Of a stretch of DNA of 64,000 nt, positions 48,162 to 60,508 are shown in pieces. Under the pieces are notes generated by a model. That model was given only the letters and a program-made list of their open reading frames with translations. It ran no database searches and was not told where the DNA came from. Origin of the DNA: Zingiber officinale (Eukaryota; Streptophyta; Magnoliopsida; Zingiberales; Zingiberaceae); NCBI RefSeq assembly GCF_018446385.1, contig NC_055996.1:128264532-128328531 (forward strand). Reading direction: 5' to 3'. Position 1 is the stretch's first letter. Every line of letters starts with the position of its first letter. The position numbers and the translations under genes are program-made.

Positions 48162-48560
48162 TAATTTTTTAGTTAAACTAGGTAATGCCCATCGTAGCGA
48201 CCAGGCTCGGCTGATCCACAAGCCAAGTTTGAACTAATTTTAAGTTAATGTAAAATAATTTATTAAAAATTCACATTTTATTTACGTTATTAAAGATTCA
48301 GTTTCTATTTACGTCAATTTAAAATAATTTAAAGATAAATTTTCTTATGATCCTTCATTTATACCTTATATTTTCTCTAAAAATTCGTTCTTCAAATTGA
48401 TCTTTTTTTTTTTCAATGAAATAACTTGCAAAGCCCAAATTTGGAACAAATTCATAAATGACAAAATTATCCATGATTCAATCTTTTTTAATATTATTTT
48501 AAAAAACAAACATAGAGGAATTCGAGCAAAATGGATGTAAAAGGGTAAATTTTATTAGCA
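48162..48560. other. AT-rich spacer; downstream flank of the small myristoylated protein gene
   Basis: No gene or repeat family recognised. The segment next to 48560 should contain the 3' untranslated region of the minus-strand gene. Confidence 0.4.
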
Positions 48561-48959
48561 TTATTTATTTCGCCAATAGATACCATCCGCTGCCTTGTCC
48601 TCCCTCTCCTCCTCCTTGGCGTCGGCGGCGGCGGCGGCAACCTTTCCACTCTCCTCCACATCGGCATTCGCGTCGGCTCCCTCGCCAGGCGATAAGTACT
48701 CCCCGGCCTCGGGGCTCTCCATCTCCCGACTCGACGAGAAATACTCCTCCTCCGACGAGCCACTCGACGCCGGCTTCGCCTCCCCTGCGACGGCGGCCTC
48801 GCTTAGCCTCGACGCGTCGGGGTCAGCGCTCAAAGCGAAAGCTTTCCTCCCCCTGGAGACGGTGGATGATCGGAGGAGCACGCGGCGGCCGGCGACCGCG
48901 TTCCCGGCGGCCACGTCCTGCTGGCCCTGCTGCTTCTGCTTGGAGCCGCCGCAACCCAT
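48561..48959 (-). CDS. Small acidic protein with N-myristoylation motif, function unknown
   Basis: Single-exon frame of 132 codons. Starts MGCGGSKQKQQ: Gly2 followed by CGGSK fits the N-myristoyltransferase consensus (Ser6, Lys7), and Cys3 is a likely palmitoylation site, so plasma-membrane attachment is expected. The rest is disordered and Ala/Glu/Ser-rich with an acidic middle (SSGSSEEEYFSSSREMESPE) and ends DGIYWRNK. No folded domain visible. The frame is markedly GC-rich against its AT-rich surroundings, as in many monocot genes. The upstream start context (cggcgaaATGGG) is good. The overlapping + strand frame 48595-49041 is its antisense shadow. I do not know the family. Confidence 0.7.
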   Translation of the reverse strand: MGCGGSKQKQQGQQDVAAGNAVAGRRVLLRSSTVSRGRKAFALSADPDASRLSEAAVAGEAKPASSGSSEEEYFSSSREMESPEAGEYLSPGEGADANADVEESGKVAAAAADAKEEEREDKAADGIYWRNK

Positions 48960-49106
48960 TTCGCCGGAGGAGAAGAAGAAGAGGGAATTGGATCAATGCG
49001 CGTGGAACGGAGAAAAACGGGTGCAATTATACCACAATTAAATATTGAGAGCGACTATTAAATGAGCAAATTAATGCCATAGCTCCATGAACTGATGAAC
49101 TCACCT

Positions 49107-49142
49107 TGTGCAGAAAGAAGGCGATCAGGCCGTCCATTGCAC
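49107..49142 (-). CDS. Possible short first exon or mini-protein start (MDGLIAFFLHK)
   Basis: On the minus strand an ATG opens MDGLIAFFLHK and runs directly into a good splice donor (AAG|GTGAGT). It lies about 150 bp upstream of the small myristoylated protein. It could be the first exon of an alternative transcript or of a tiny separate protein. I could not find a matching acceptor, so this is tentative. Confidence 0.25.
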
Positions 49143-49339
49143 CGGAGTTTGATCCTAGCCGTCAGATGTATTCGTTAACCAGGACACAGACTTTATCTGC
49201 AGAACGTAACAAAAAGAGAGATGCAGTAAGGAAACGATTTTACTTTGGAAGTTACTGAAACAAGGAGATGAGAAGTTAAGAATTTAATTAGTAAAGTTTA
49301 AATTAGTGCGTTGTTTTTCTTTATAATTCATTATAAAAA

Positions 49340-49560
49340 CAAATATTATATGCATCTCCTAGTTATTTAGGAACAATATTAGGATTTTTTTTAAAGAATT
49401 ACTCATTCAATTTTCTAAGAATAGTTACTTCTAATCAATTCTATATTTCAAGAATCACATCCATTATTAGATTCTAGTTCAACTTATAATCTAAGAAGTT
49501 GATGACTTCTCATTATGTTTCTTACTAGAAAAAAAAAAATTGATGGTGTCCTCCCTTAGG
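49340..49560 (+). repeat. Dispersed repeat, copy A (partner 59430-59760)
   Basis: Shares the word order atgcatctcctag / ttatttagga, tcaattttctaagaatagtt, acttctaatcaatt, tctagttc and taagaagttgatg with 59430-59760, in the same orientation and clearly diverged. No ends or coding capacity were defined. Confidence 0.7.
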
Positions 49561-50314
49561 CTCCTTCAGTTAGTCGGACTTTGATAATCTATGAATCAAG
49601 AGCTCGTTAGCGGGGGCCAGTGTTGCGGATGTAGCTGCTTTGACAGTTGATTCAGCTCTAGGTCGATAAAGATAAAGATAAAGATCACGTGCACACGAGA
49701 TATATAGAGCACTTTAAGAGAGTCTCATTTTGAGAGAAGAAAATCATACTTTCACTTACCGCTGTCGAGTCTTATATAGTCGGCGAGAAAAAATGTCCAC
49801 GTTGGTTGCCACGTGAGCCCTAGGTGATAGCACGAGTAAAGTGTCACCCGCAGACTGACCTCATGCATGGGTGATAGTCATTAGGTCGTACCTCTAACAT
49901 TCTCAACCTGTTAGTTAGATGTAACCTTCAGCATAGGGAAGCCGAACAAGTCGGAAAGGTTGGAGCTTGCTATGACCCCTAGGGGGCATTTGACCGAACA
50001 GGGTGGCTAAGAGGGGACGGCCAACTGGGTTACCCGGGCCGCATGACTAATAAAAGGTAAGATACAAACAATTCTCCGGTGGCACAATCAATTTCACATA
50101 AAGAGATCTTATCATTCTATGAGTCCAAGTCTATATAGTTTAACGCATCCTTTGAGTCTTGCCTTTACAAAATAAAAAGTTGACTAAAATGTCATTTTAA
50201 GTGTATAAGTCATATACATGGTCATAGCCTGAAGAGGTGCAATGGGGATATACTGGTGATTGTAGAACTACAAAATATCAGTTCCAGCAATGTGCTCAAA
50301 GTTCCGGATGATCT
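49561..50314. other. Unclassified repeat-like DNA downstream of the VAP27-like gene
   Basis: Contains (gataaa)n at 49663-49684 and GC-richer phrases that look like retroelement LTR text. No coding sequence recognised. The end adjoining 50315 should hold the 3' untranslated region of the minus-strand VAP27-like gene. Confidence 0.4.
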
Positions 50315-53300
50315 TCACAGGTGCAACAAATGTCCTAGTGCCAAACCAGCGAGTGTCATGTAAACCACAAAGAGAAAAGGGAAGCCAACCCGCACTCTAG
50401 CTGAACAATTGGTCCTCAGCAAAGCCTACAAGAAGAGCAAAAAACCAACCGATGATATTATTAGACGACGAGAGATTGGTAATAATGGCCCATATTACCA
50501 TAAAAAAGAGTAGAGATTAAAAATAACTAGTTTCTGTTCATGCAGCTTTTATAAAAGGCTGTCAGATCAGAATCTTTGTCGTTCAGCAAGGTTGCTCTAG
50601 CAGAATATTTTTATTTTAGTAAGATCTGCTAGTGCGAAGTAACTTGATCATGCAATAATTGTTCATCAAATGAACATTCATAAGAAATCTTTCTAGCTCT
50701 TAGTAAGCATAACTGAGGTAAGATCACCAATGTATATATAGAGATTTACAAGAGTTCTTCTTGGATGAGACTTGGCTTACTGCATATAACTAAACAGATT
50801 TATCTTCGGGTCCTCCCCTCCAAATTTCCTGAACTTAAGCAGATTAATGGCTAGGAATTTCACACCATCTATTGGATCATACACATGTGTCTTAGCCCAC
50901 ACGGGTTGACGCAATTGGTACCTGCATAGGTGGTTACTCCAATATATAGGTCTTGAGGTCAATTCCCAACGGGTGCAAAATGTCTCATTAGGTGTCTAAC
51001 TTCCTCCATGTAAAGGACCGTTATGTTAGGGTAAATGCCCCCAGTGATTTATCCACTTCTAAAGAGTGTAGGGCCACTCTGGAGGGACTGCTAAGGTGAC
51101 GGCTTCACCTTTACTCCAAAACGCATGTTGGTCTTAATAGCACGAAACTTGGTTTTGTTAAAGATTAACTCACAATTTCTTGTTGCAATTTCTTTCCGTC
51201 CTGCAAGACAGCATCACTCTCTTGTGTCAAATTCATTATCATCTTCTCAGCCTGCAAAATTTTCCATCCAGACTACAATAATTATTTTCAAAACACTCAG
51301 GCTGAAGGAATCAGAATTTATCATCAGGTCAAATGGCTACATATAGACGACAGTAAGACTAAAATCTTTTGGTCCCTAATATCATTGGCTGTTGAAAATT
51401 GCATGCACAATTTGACATTTTCTAGTTCATTAATGAGCATACTGTATAGCAATATTCCAGCGGGTCACATTTTTCTTGAGCTGACTTTAGCACTTATTCG
51501 AAGGAGAAAACACAATCTGTTATTATTCATCAGACAACATTGCTTTTACTGTTTTAACACTTTTGACTCTCAATAATGGCTTGCATTTCAAACATAAGAA
51601 AATGAACCTATGGAGAACCCACTATAAGAGGCACAGACCTCTTTGATGTCATCAAATCATGTAGGAAAAACTACACTGTCATCAATTGCATGAAAGAGAT
51701 AAATGGAGATTAACTAACCTCATTTAGTTTCAATTCAAGATTGCCAAGCTTCAACTTTAGTTCCTCAATATCTTTGGCAACCTAAAGAAACATTAGCCAC
51801 AGTTGTTTTGTTACAAAAGGATGAAAAGAAAGATAATTTGAAATAAAAAATGAAACTAACATGGACATCAAAGACAAAGTCAATTATGTTATCTGTAAAC
51901 ACGTACACGAGGGGCATTCAACCATTTGCAATCTATTGTTCTTCATTTTTGTAATCAAGTATATACCAATTATGAAAATAGTATATCAGGCGAATTTATC
52001 TATGTAATAAAGATCATTAGCAAAAATATGGACAACAAATAGTGTGAATGTGGATTTCTTGGAAAAAATCATACTACAAGAGGAGGCGTGTTGTCCGCTT
52101 CAGTGAATGCTTGATCACTTGAAATATGTGTCGCGTTTGACTTATGATTTTGATGAAGGGGCTCATGCTTCACATTATCATTGATTGAGTCAGAAGACTT
52201 TTTCAAATCAGAAACTTTATTTGAGTTAGAAGGATTTTTCGAATCAGAAACTTCATTAGCTGGTGGATGTTGAGAAACGCCTTTGCTAGCAATATAGGTC
52301 TCAGCAGACTGACTGAATGCTTTTAAAACTGGCTTTTGTATGGAAGTTCCATTAAATGGTTCTGGTAATGGAAGAGTAGGAGGGCTGACAAGAACAACTC
52401 TTAATTTGTTCTCTTGAATGTATCTACCATTTTCTTTAGAGAACTGCAGAACCAAAAAAAGTTGGAGATCAAGACATATTAATCAATCATTGCAGATACA
52501 AAGATAAGATTGCATGTTTTTCTTACAAAACTCGGCACAATGTCCTCATCCGTTGTGCCATAGGGAACAACTGTGCTCTGGACAAGAAACTTATCTTTAA
52601 GTTGAAAATCAGATGGAGCTTCCTTCAGTGTTTGCATGGTAACTAAAATCACATAATCACATTATTATAAACAAGAAAATAATAGGCATTTGTCGATAAA
52701 TAAGGAGTATAGTTTGAAATATTGAGATTAATTGAAGAAAACAATCACTTCATTGCTAACTAACGAACAGAAAAATCATTCTCCAGTAGCATATGTCCAA
52801 TGATGGTGACATTAAAAGATACAAATAAAATAAAATATTTATGGATACAGAAAAGCACACTCTTGTTTAAGAATGTGCTTCTCTTTATCACTTGATTTGA
52901 GAAGTTAAAGAAGAGAGAAATATGACAAGGGTGATAAAATCCATCTAATGAAATGCCTTTACAAAGTATGCCATATCGTGAGACGAGCAATTATTCACAA
53001 CCAGATAGACCATCTCATGGTATGTAATACAATATCGATTAACAAATACACAATGATTATAGAAGAATTCTCCAAATAGCGAACTATTTAAGTCCCTTTA
53101 TATAATAGTTTTTTTTTAAAAAAAAAATATCGTCTCAATGTTTCGTCCATTAGGTGAGTAAATTAGTCATAATCTTTATATCCAGTTCATATGAACTTTT
53201 TCTAATAAGATAGGAAGGTTATGCAGTAACTAATTTAAGGTTCTAAATTACTTATAGTTTTAAGTTTCAGAAGTTTTCAAAGTCATCAGTGTCTACAAAG

Positions 53301-56300
53301 TATTATTATCCAGATGAAATTTAACCCCTTTTTTTTTTTGGGAGAATCAGCCTTTTTTTTTTTTTGGTTTGGATCCCTCAATGCGATCCTATTCTACATT
53401 TTATTATTATTATTATTTCTCGCTGTGACATTTCTCTTCTCTGAATGAGAATGGCTCACAGTGTCACATCAGAAGGTCTCTATTTTGTAGGATTTTAAGC
53501 ATGAAATTTCTCCACAAAGAGCGCCTAAGACAATACTAATAAAAACTTCCATAGAAATAGAGCACACAAAAGCTACATATTTTTAACCTAATAAAGTCAT
53601 AAAACAAACCTGTAAAGTCACATGCTGATCTGGGTAGAATGATGCCTGTATTGGGTCGCACACAGTATCGCTTAGGCGATGTTGTTTTAACCTAATAATA
53701 TATGATTGAGTCAGCTATGTCATATCTGATGACAAAAAAAAAAGTGACAAACTGCAAGCCCACATGAACCACTATACAGATCTTGCCACATAGCAAATAC
53801 AGTTAGGGGGTGGAATGAAATAGTAATCAGGGGAATCAGAGATGCAAAGAGAAAGGCTAATGAGCTAGACAAACCATGGAGGATTAAGCACTCATTTGAT
53901 TTTACATAAAGCAGAATGTACTCTAAAATAAATAAATGTTAAATTCTACAAGCGATAATAAATAATATATGTATTAACATTGTTCTAACAGAAATTTTAC
54001 AAGAATACAGAACATGAAATTCATCCTTATTTTATTCTGTGCATGTACTTTAAACTAGAGCCATACATATAGCAACAACAACTAACCTTGAAAGCGATGC
54101 ATTCTCCTGAATTGTTGATAAGTTGGACAGAACATGAACTTTGTTTCTTCCGCTCAACTAGAATCAACAAAAAGAAATGCATTATGTAAGTATCAGTTTA
54201 AATTTAGTTAAAGATAGCTTCAATTATGCAATTAGAAAGAAGAAGCAGCAGATCACAGAAAAAAAAATATATTGCATTCCAATTCTTATGTTGTTACAAA
54301 TAGAAAAGGTGAATCACCTTCCTCTTAAGGAAATCAAATCATAGACAACATAAGGAATAGGATACAAACAGGTTAGGCATGCAGCAAGATAGACTAAAAA
54401 TTTATGTAAGATGCAGAAGAGAATCTTGGAGGTGCATATCACCAGTTTATAACAACAGAAGAATGTGTTTCTCACTATCCTGTGTACACAAGCACCTATC
54501 TCAATGTTACATAGAAAATGGCAAAGCTAAGATAGGCATACACAAAGGAGATCTTTTAGAGCTTTTCATTGCCCTTGGATTAACAACCACAAGGTTGTAA
54601 CCAAGTAAATAGTGTGCCTCGTCTTTTTAGTTGTTAATTTGAGTTATTATTATTGTTGCTTTTAATTTGAGTCGAAAGAGCGGGAAAGGTGTTATTTTTT
54701 TTTTTCAGGCAATTCACTCCCTCAAGCTAGCCGCCAAGGGTCCTAACAAGTATGATGAGAGAGAACAAGGAGAGAGAAAGTGAAATGAAAGAAAAATTAA
54801 ACAAATATATTAAGGGTATTTTTGTCCAAAACTTAATTTTCATTCTCATTCTATCAAAACCCAAGGAAGAGAAGGGTTTTATCAATACCCAAGTTTTTGG
54901 GTTTTATTCCAAAATCTTGATTCCATTCCCATCAACCAAACATAAGGTTTAGGAATGAATCCATTCCCTCATTCCCAAACCCCTAAACCAAACGTCACCT
55001 TAGTAATCTTTACCTGTGCTTATGGTTTCATGTATGTTTTCCTAACACCCTAACAATAGCATGAGTTCTCTATATGAATTGAAAACCCATAGTCAAGATG
55101 TTGAGCTCTCGCCCTGTTCAAGGTGCTTTATCTATTTTCCACTGTTTGATAGAACATATCATTACATTTATATTTGTCACTCCTAAATCAGGAGAAAATT
55201 TGCCTTTAATTGTCCTGCTTATCATGTTGGAGTGTATACTGAAAGCCTAAGCTTTGTAAACATTCATTATGTATAAAGAATCACATTTGGTTAAATTGTC
55301 TACATTTGTTTGTAGTTGTTCATTTAATTTATATTGTAGATAACATAGTATGTGGTGTCACATGCAGAAGATGATGTTATCAGTACCTTATAAATTATAA
55401 ACAGTAGCTCACGACCAAAATGGAAAGGAACAAACCATTAGAAGGTCGTAGTGTAATTAGGTATTAGTTTATCTTGACTATATAATTACACTAGTACAAT
55501 CAGAGTGTATTGAGTAGGACCATTTGAGGTCGTTTCTTTTATACTGACTTTATAAAGGAACAAAGACCTCGGTTATTATGGAAGTGTGTACTCTTAATCC
55601 TAATATAATAACAAGCATATATATTTGATATTTATTTCTTTAATTTATCAATGGGTGAGATTTAGTTCGATGAATCAATAAGCCCGATAAGTTGGGAAAT
55701 GGTATCACTTATAGTGTGTGTTGTTGATTATAGTAGGAAACTGTGTCCTAGAGATACTAGGTTGATAATGTCCTCAAGAGGAGCTCATAAGGATTGTCAT
55801 GTTAAACCCTGCAGGTGGACCTAGTCCGACATGACAATAAGGTTGAGTGGTACTACTCTTGGATTTAGATATTAATTAAATGAGTTGTCAGTAACTCACT
55901 TAATTAGTGGACATTCGATATCTTAAACACAGGGAGACTAACACACTCATAATAAGGAGCCCAAAAAAATGTAATTTGGGATTGGTGCGGTAGTTCAATA
56001 ATAGTTCTCTAGTGGAATGAATTATTATTGATAAAATTAAGTTGTGTGTTCGGGGCGAACACGGGATGCTTAATTTTATCGGGAGACCAAAACCAATTCC
56101 TCCTCTCGGTCCCTATCGTAGCCTCTTATTTATAGAGTACTATACCCACCTATACCCACCTTCTATACCCACCAATAGGGGGCCGGCCAAGCTAGCTTGG
56201 GAACCAAGCTAGGGCCGACCTAGGTATAAATTGGGGTGGCCGGCCCTAGCTTGAACCCAAGCTAGTGGGGGCCGGCCAAATTAAATTAAAAAAAGGAATT

Positions 56301-57553
56301 TTAATTTTAATTTTTATTATGTGGAAGAAATAATTTATTAAAGAGAATTTAAATTAAAATATCTCTCTTATAAAAGATCTACAAAAGATTAAAGAAAGAG
56401 ATTAGATCTCTTTCCTTATTAATGGCTTACGTTCTAGAATTTCGAATATGTTTTTCGATGTTGTGTTCTTTTGTTTTTTCTTTTCCTTGTGATTTGATTG
56501 TTCTGTTCGGTTAACCTAAAGTTATTTTAGGAAATTAAATATTAGATTTCTATAAAAGGTTTTGTCTAGTCGGTGGTGGTTGCTCCCATATCCAAGAAGG
56601 CCATGTGCCTCGCCACGTCAGTACTGGGAACCGATTATGGAAATTAATATTTAATGGAATTAATAACTTAAGGTGATTTGGGTCGAACGTGTTAAGTTCC
56701 GCAGGAGATCCAAGTCAAAACCTAAAAGAACAAATAGATTAAGTTTTGGATCAAACGTGTTAAGTTCCGCAGGCGATCCAAAATTTAATTTAAAAGAACA
56801 CATGGTAGCTAGGAAAAGGTTCAGACCTTTGTACAAAATTTTTGTACAGTGGAACCTCTAGGCTTTCCGAGTAGCAACCAACATATCAATCAACCTTTCA
56901 TGTTTAAATTAAGTAGTTGAGTGCATGAAGTTTGGTAAAAGATTGGAACCATAGTGCATAATCTTAAGCTGTAAAATTATAGTGCTCTGGATTCTGAAAA
57001 AAAAAACATGTAACAAATAAGTCCACTTCTTTTTATCAAGGAATGGTGCCATCTCGGGAAAAGCATTTTTGATAAGCATAACTATGACGCTATATTACTT
57101 GTGTCATGAAGTTCAATGAACAGCTAAGATTCATATAGCTGGGACAAATCTAATTCCATGACTATTATGATTGGTACGACCACAACTCAGACCAAGTTTC
57201 CAGGATCAGATTGGTGATCAAATTACTGATCAAATTTTTACCAAATCAAGCCCGTTTTGTTGGTTTTACTTCTGACTGTGGCGTGATTTGGTAAGAAACC
57301 AATAGTGTAGCGTGATTTAATCAAAAACAGATACACGGGGCGCGATTCGGTAAAATGCCCAATTGACGATCCATCCAATTCAATTGTATACTGCTCGACC
57401 ACACGGCAAAGGCAATGAATCTTCAATGCCTAGCCGAAGGAACAAAGAAAAAACTTAGAAGCTTGAAGAGCGACTATATGAACCAGTTTTCGACTTACAT
57501 GTAAATTTAAGTTCTTGAGGTTGAATCCCCACGAGCACTTGATCCACTCCCAT
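50315..57553 (-). CDS. VAP27-type vesicle-associated (MSP domain) protein, 8 exons
   Basis: Exons on the minus strand: 57553-57499, 54157-54087, 53691-53610, 52642-52527, 52443-52075, 51781-51719, 51251-51174 and 50425-50315. All have GT/AG introns and join in frame to 314 codons. Residues 1-110 are the MSP domain: MGVDQVLVGIQPQELKFTF, KKQSSCSVQLINN, the conserved KTTSPKRYCVRPNTG, CDFTVTM, KDKFLVQSTVVP. Residues 112-231 form a Ser/Asn-rich linker, 232-278 a coiled coil (VAKDIEELKLKLGNLELKLN), and about 291-311 a C-terminal membrane anchor (VGFPFLFVVYMTLAGLALGH). VAP27 proteins sit in the ER and bridge it to plasma membrane, cytoskeleton and endocytic partners. The linker is longer than in short VAP27 members. 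A 5' untranslated intron is likely (donor near 57625). Intron 1 (3.3 kb) holds a solo LTR. Appears intact. Confidence 0.9.
50890..51117 (+). mobile_element. tRNA-derived SINE in intron 7 of the VAP27-like gene
   Basis: Head: gggttgacgcaattggta (A-box-like) and, after a tRNA-like interval, cttgaggtcaattccc (B-box-like). Tail: ctggagggactgctaagg...ggcttcacctttactcc, matched in diverged form at 58905-58945. Oriented opposite to the gene. Target duplication not identified. Confidence 0.55.
54750..55003. mobile_element. Truncated MITE in intron 1 of the VAP27-like gene
   Basis: The right end (aaccaaacgtcacctt) and the run of gggttttattccaaaat / cattccctcattcccaaac text match the inverse of the left part of the element at 46901-48161. 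The left end dissolves in a GA-rich stretch, so it is probably truncated. Confidence 0.6.
55225..56883 (+). mobile_element. Solo LTR of the left-edge Copia family, with 5-bp target duplication
   Basis: Starts TGTTGGAGTGTATAC and ends AGCAACCAACA. Both flanks carry the perfect 5-bp repeat tatca (55220-55224 and 56884-56888), which marks it as a solo LTR left by recombination between two LTRs. It aligns with 2489-5169 but lacks about 1 kb corresponding to roughly 3690-4705, including the TATA-like box. It lies in intron 1 of the VAP27-like gene, in antisense orientation to the gene. Confidence 0.93.
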
Positions 57554-58700
57554 CGGCGTCGTCTAAACCAGAAAACAGACTAAGCAAATGAATCTAAAAT
57601 CGAAACAGCAACAACAATAACTACCTGTGATCGCAGAGTGGACTCCTCCACGGTCAGCCGCTTCGGGAGAACAGCATCTACGATCAAAAATGGTACATAG
57701 AATACAACGCAGGAGAGAAATCGATGGCGTAGAACCCTAGAAACTCTCAAACGTAAGCAAACGGTCGCCGGGCACTATTGAGTAAGCAGGGCAGGGAACG
57801 CGATGAGTTGTCAATAAGATGAGGAATCGCCCAAGGAGAAGGTTGCTGATTCGCGTCTCTCTCAGTTGATTGGCTCACGCGTGAAAGCGTTCGAGACTAC
57901 TTCTGGCACGTTCCTTTCTAGTTCTCCGGGCGACAGAAATGCGGTTTGACTAACGTGTACACATAGTGTTTACCCGCACCGTAGCTGGCCGCGTCGGATG
58001 GGTAACGGTACTCGATGGGCGAGGGTTGTCCAGGGCAGATGCGACTTGGGGCAGGAGTGGACTGACCTTCTTGATCGAAGACGAAAGCAAACACTGGCGA
58101 TTGGTTTCACGTCGCCATCGGTTGGGACCCGCAGAGATCTCCCGGCTACCTACCGGTGGGCAAAGAACTGGGGCCCGCTGCCGATGGGAACAACTGGTGA
58201 CCTGCGGAGAAATCAGGATGTACGGGTACGCGGTGGGTGGATTTGGGTGGTTGGGGAAGGCGGGAATTCAACGTATGAAGATCAATTGACTTCGTCAAAC
58301 CAAATGACCAATCGCTCATCGTGGCAAATAAGTTGGAGAAGATGAGCCAAGTGTGAAGATTACCCACTTATGTGGCAAAACAAAATAAAAAAAAAGGCAC
58401 GGAGAAAGGTGGAGAATTTTGATCTCAAAATTTTATATAGTAATATTTTATATTTAAAAAAATCACATTATCCAAGAGGGCTGAAAATTATCTACTTAGA
58501 TCAATCCACTTGATGATAGTAAATGAGCAAATCAAACTTTTTTTTTAATCTAAGTATCTCGTTCATCCAATTAATTTTAAAAATAATTAGTCCGATCTTA
58601 TAAAAAAAATTTTATTGATCATCAAAATAAATTTAAAAGAACAAATAAATCCTGACAAATGACTCAACATCATAAAATTTTCAAATTCCTTAGATGTAAT
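57554..58700. other. Upstream region of the VAP27-like gene, no other gene seen
   Basis: 57600-57720 read on the minus strand is a likely non-coding first exon with a donor near 57625. 57960-58345 is GC-richer with overlapping open frames on both strands (107-115 codons). None resembles a known family, so I do not call them. Promoter elements could not be assigned with confidence. Confidence 0.4.
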
Positions 58701-58724
58701 ATGTTGTGGATGAGATTAAATCTT

Positions 58725-58960
58725 CATTGCCTAGGGAGTATATCCTACCTCTTATTTTACCATCGCATCATAATCCCAGAGCAAGGGTGTTGTTGTCAAT
58801 AGATTTAGGATCGATATCCAGCGAAGTACGGAATGCCTTGTTGTTTGCTACTACTATTATTGGACGAAATTTTCTGTAATTTACCTCTCTTTCAAATAGT
58901 AGGGATCATTATGGAGGGACCGTCGAGATGAGGATTTCACCTTTTTATTATCAATAGTCC
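58725..58960 (+). repeat. SINE-related fragment
   Basis: The tail tggagggaccgtcgagatgaggatttcacctt is a diverged match to the tail of the SINE at 50890-51117, and atttaggatcgatatcc is a possible decayed B box. Head not clear. Confidence 0.4.
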
Positions 58961-59429
58961 CGGAACAAAACAAATTTAACTGGTTAATCAAGTTGAATGG
59001 GTGGATCAGGGACGGATAAGCCATGTAGATGGAGCAAACCAATTAGATTGAATCAGTTGAGATAGGAATTAGATTAGGACATCAATGATTCAAGCAAATT
59101 AATAAGATCACAAGCACAATAAAAAGTTAAATAGACTGTTCGAACTAGGCATACTAAACAAATAGACAAGTCAGTTGGGAGTTTAAATTAGTCATAAAGC
59201 TAAATTAGTTGAACAATTTATTTTTATAAATTTTTTTTATCATCATGCTTTTGTCAATTACTTGTAATATATCCACGAATAAAGCATCTATTTTATTTGC
59301 TAAACTAAACAAAAAAGTATTATAGGGTAATTACCCTAAAAAATCCCCAATATTGATTATTGTCATACACACATACTTTTTCAAAAATATCTTTAACCCC
59401 TTAAAAATATTAAAATATATAAAAAAAAT

Positions 59430-59756
59430 ATTATGCATCCCCTAGATATTTAGGACCAATAACATATTTTAGCTCTAAATTTAATTAAGTGCTTAAAATG
59501 TTATTTAAGACCCCTACATTTTTTTTCTTTCAATTTTGATAAAAAAAAATCATAAGATATAATTATCAATTCTTATGGTCTTTTTAACAGAATTACTCTT
59601 TACGGGCAATTCAATTTTCTAAGAATAGTTACTTCTGATCAATTATATATTTCATGAATCATATTAATTATTGGACTCTAGTTCCACGGTAATTTAAGAA
59701 GTTGATGCATTCTCATTTAGGAGAAATATTTAGGATATATTTCTTACGTAAAAAAA
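59430..59756 (+). repeat. Dispersed repeat, copy B (partner 49340-49560)
   Basis: Same ordered words as copy A, including tcaattttctaagaatagtt and taagaagttgatg, with extra inserted AT-rich text. No coding capacity. Confidence 0.7.
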
Positions 59757-59933
59757 GGACAGTCTGTACCAAGAAGCTTCCGTTATATGGGGTCTCGGAG
59801 AAGGATCTATTATACACAGTTTTATCCTACTTTTTTTTGTAAGAGACTATTTCTAGGATTCGAGTCCATGACCTTTTGATCACATGACAATAATTTTATC
59901 ATTGCGCCAAGACTCTCCTTCATAACTTAACTA
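59757..59933 (-). mobile_element. Au-like SINE
   Basis: Read on the minus strand: gagagtcttggcgcaatgat (A box), a tRNA-like interval with gtcatgtgatcaaaaggtc, then ggactcgaatcctag (B box, GATTCGAATCC type), aatagtctcttaca, a body with aggataaaactgtgta and a gatcct...gagacc tail. This order and wording match the Au SINE family of flowering plants. Diverged and without a clear target duplication. Confidence 0.75.
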
Positions 59934-60508
59934 GGAAAAGAAATTAAAAAAATAAGATAATAAAAAAAAAAATCTCCGGTGGCGCAAAAAATTTCACAAC
60001 TTAACTAGTAGATGACTACTAGGAGGATTATTGCAGTAACACAAAACAAAGAAGAGAGAGAAATTAATGGAGACGAAAGTTGCAAACAAGTCAAAAGCTT
60101 CACGATACAAGGATGATCTTCTAGATAGCATCATTATCTAGATATGCTACCATTTCACAATGATTAAATAAAGGTGTATGCATAACCCATCAATACATAC
60201 AATGATACAAAGTGATAACAAACCCGTTAATATAGTTACCTAATCAAGGAGTTATCCCAAACTAAATCAGTATGCAATCAATTGTTAACAATGAAAACAA
60301 TAAATGAGATAGGTATCTATTTGTTATCTATTATTTAATATCAAATTATACTTGAAACGATATAACTCAATATATATCATGGCACCAATACAATGTCAAA
60401 TTAAGTACAATTCCTATAGGTAAATTAGCTCGATGAAACATTCTGTTGATTTAGCTTAGCAAACTTAATTCCACAAGTACAGAGGTAAAATCCAAGTCTA
60501 TATAATCC
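59934..60508. other. AT-rich spacer and 3' flank of the NET3-like gene
   Basis: No gene seen. The part next to 60509 should be the 3' untranslated region of the minus-strand gene. Confidence 0.4.

Noticed and set aside
48595-49041. 148-codon + strand frame
   Set aside because: Antisense shadow of the small myristoylated protein, which has a far better start and N-terminal signal.
57966-58367. Frames of 73-115 codons on both strands upstream of the VAP27-like gene
   Set aside because: Mutually overlapping, no domain and no codon pattern to favour one; left as intergenic.
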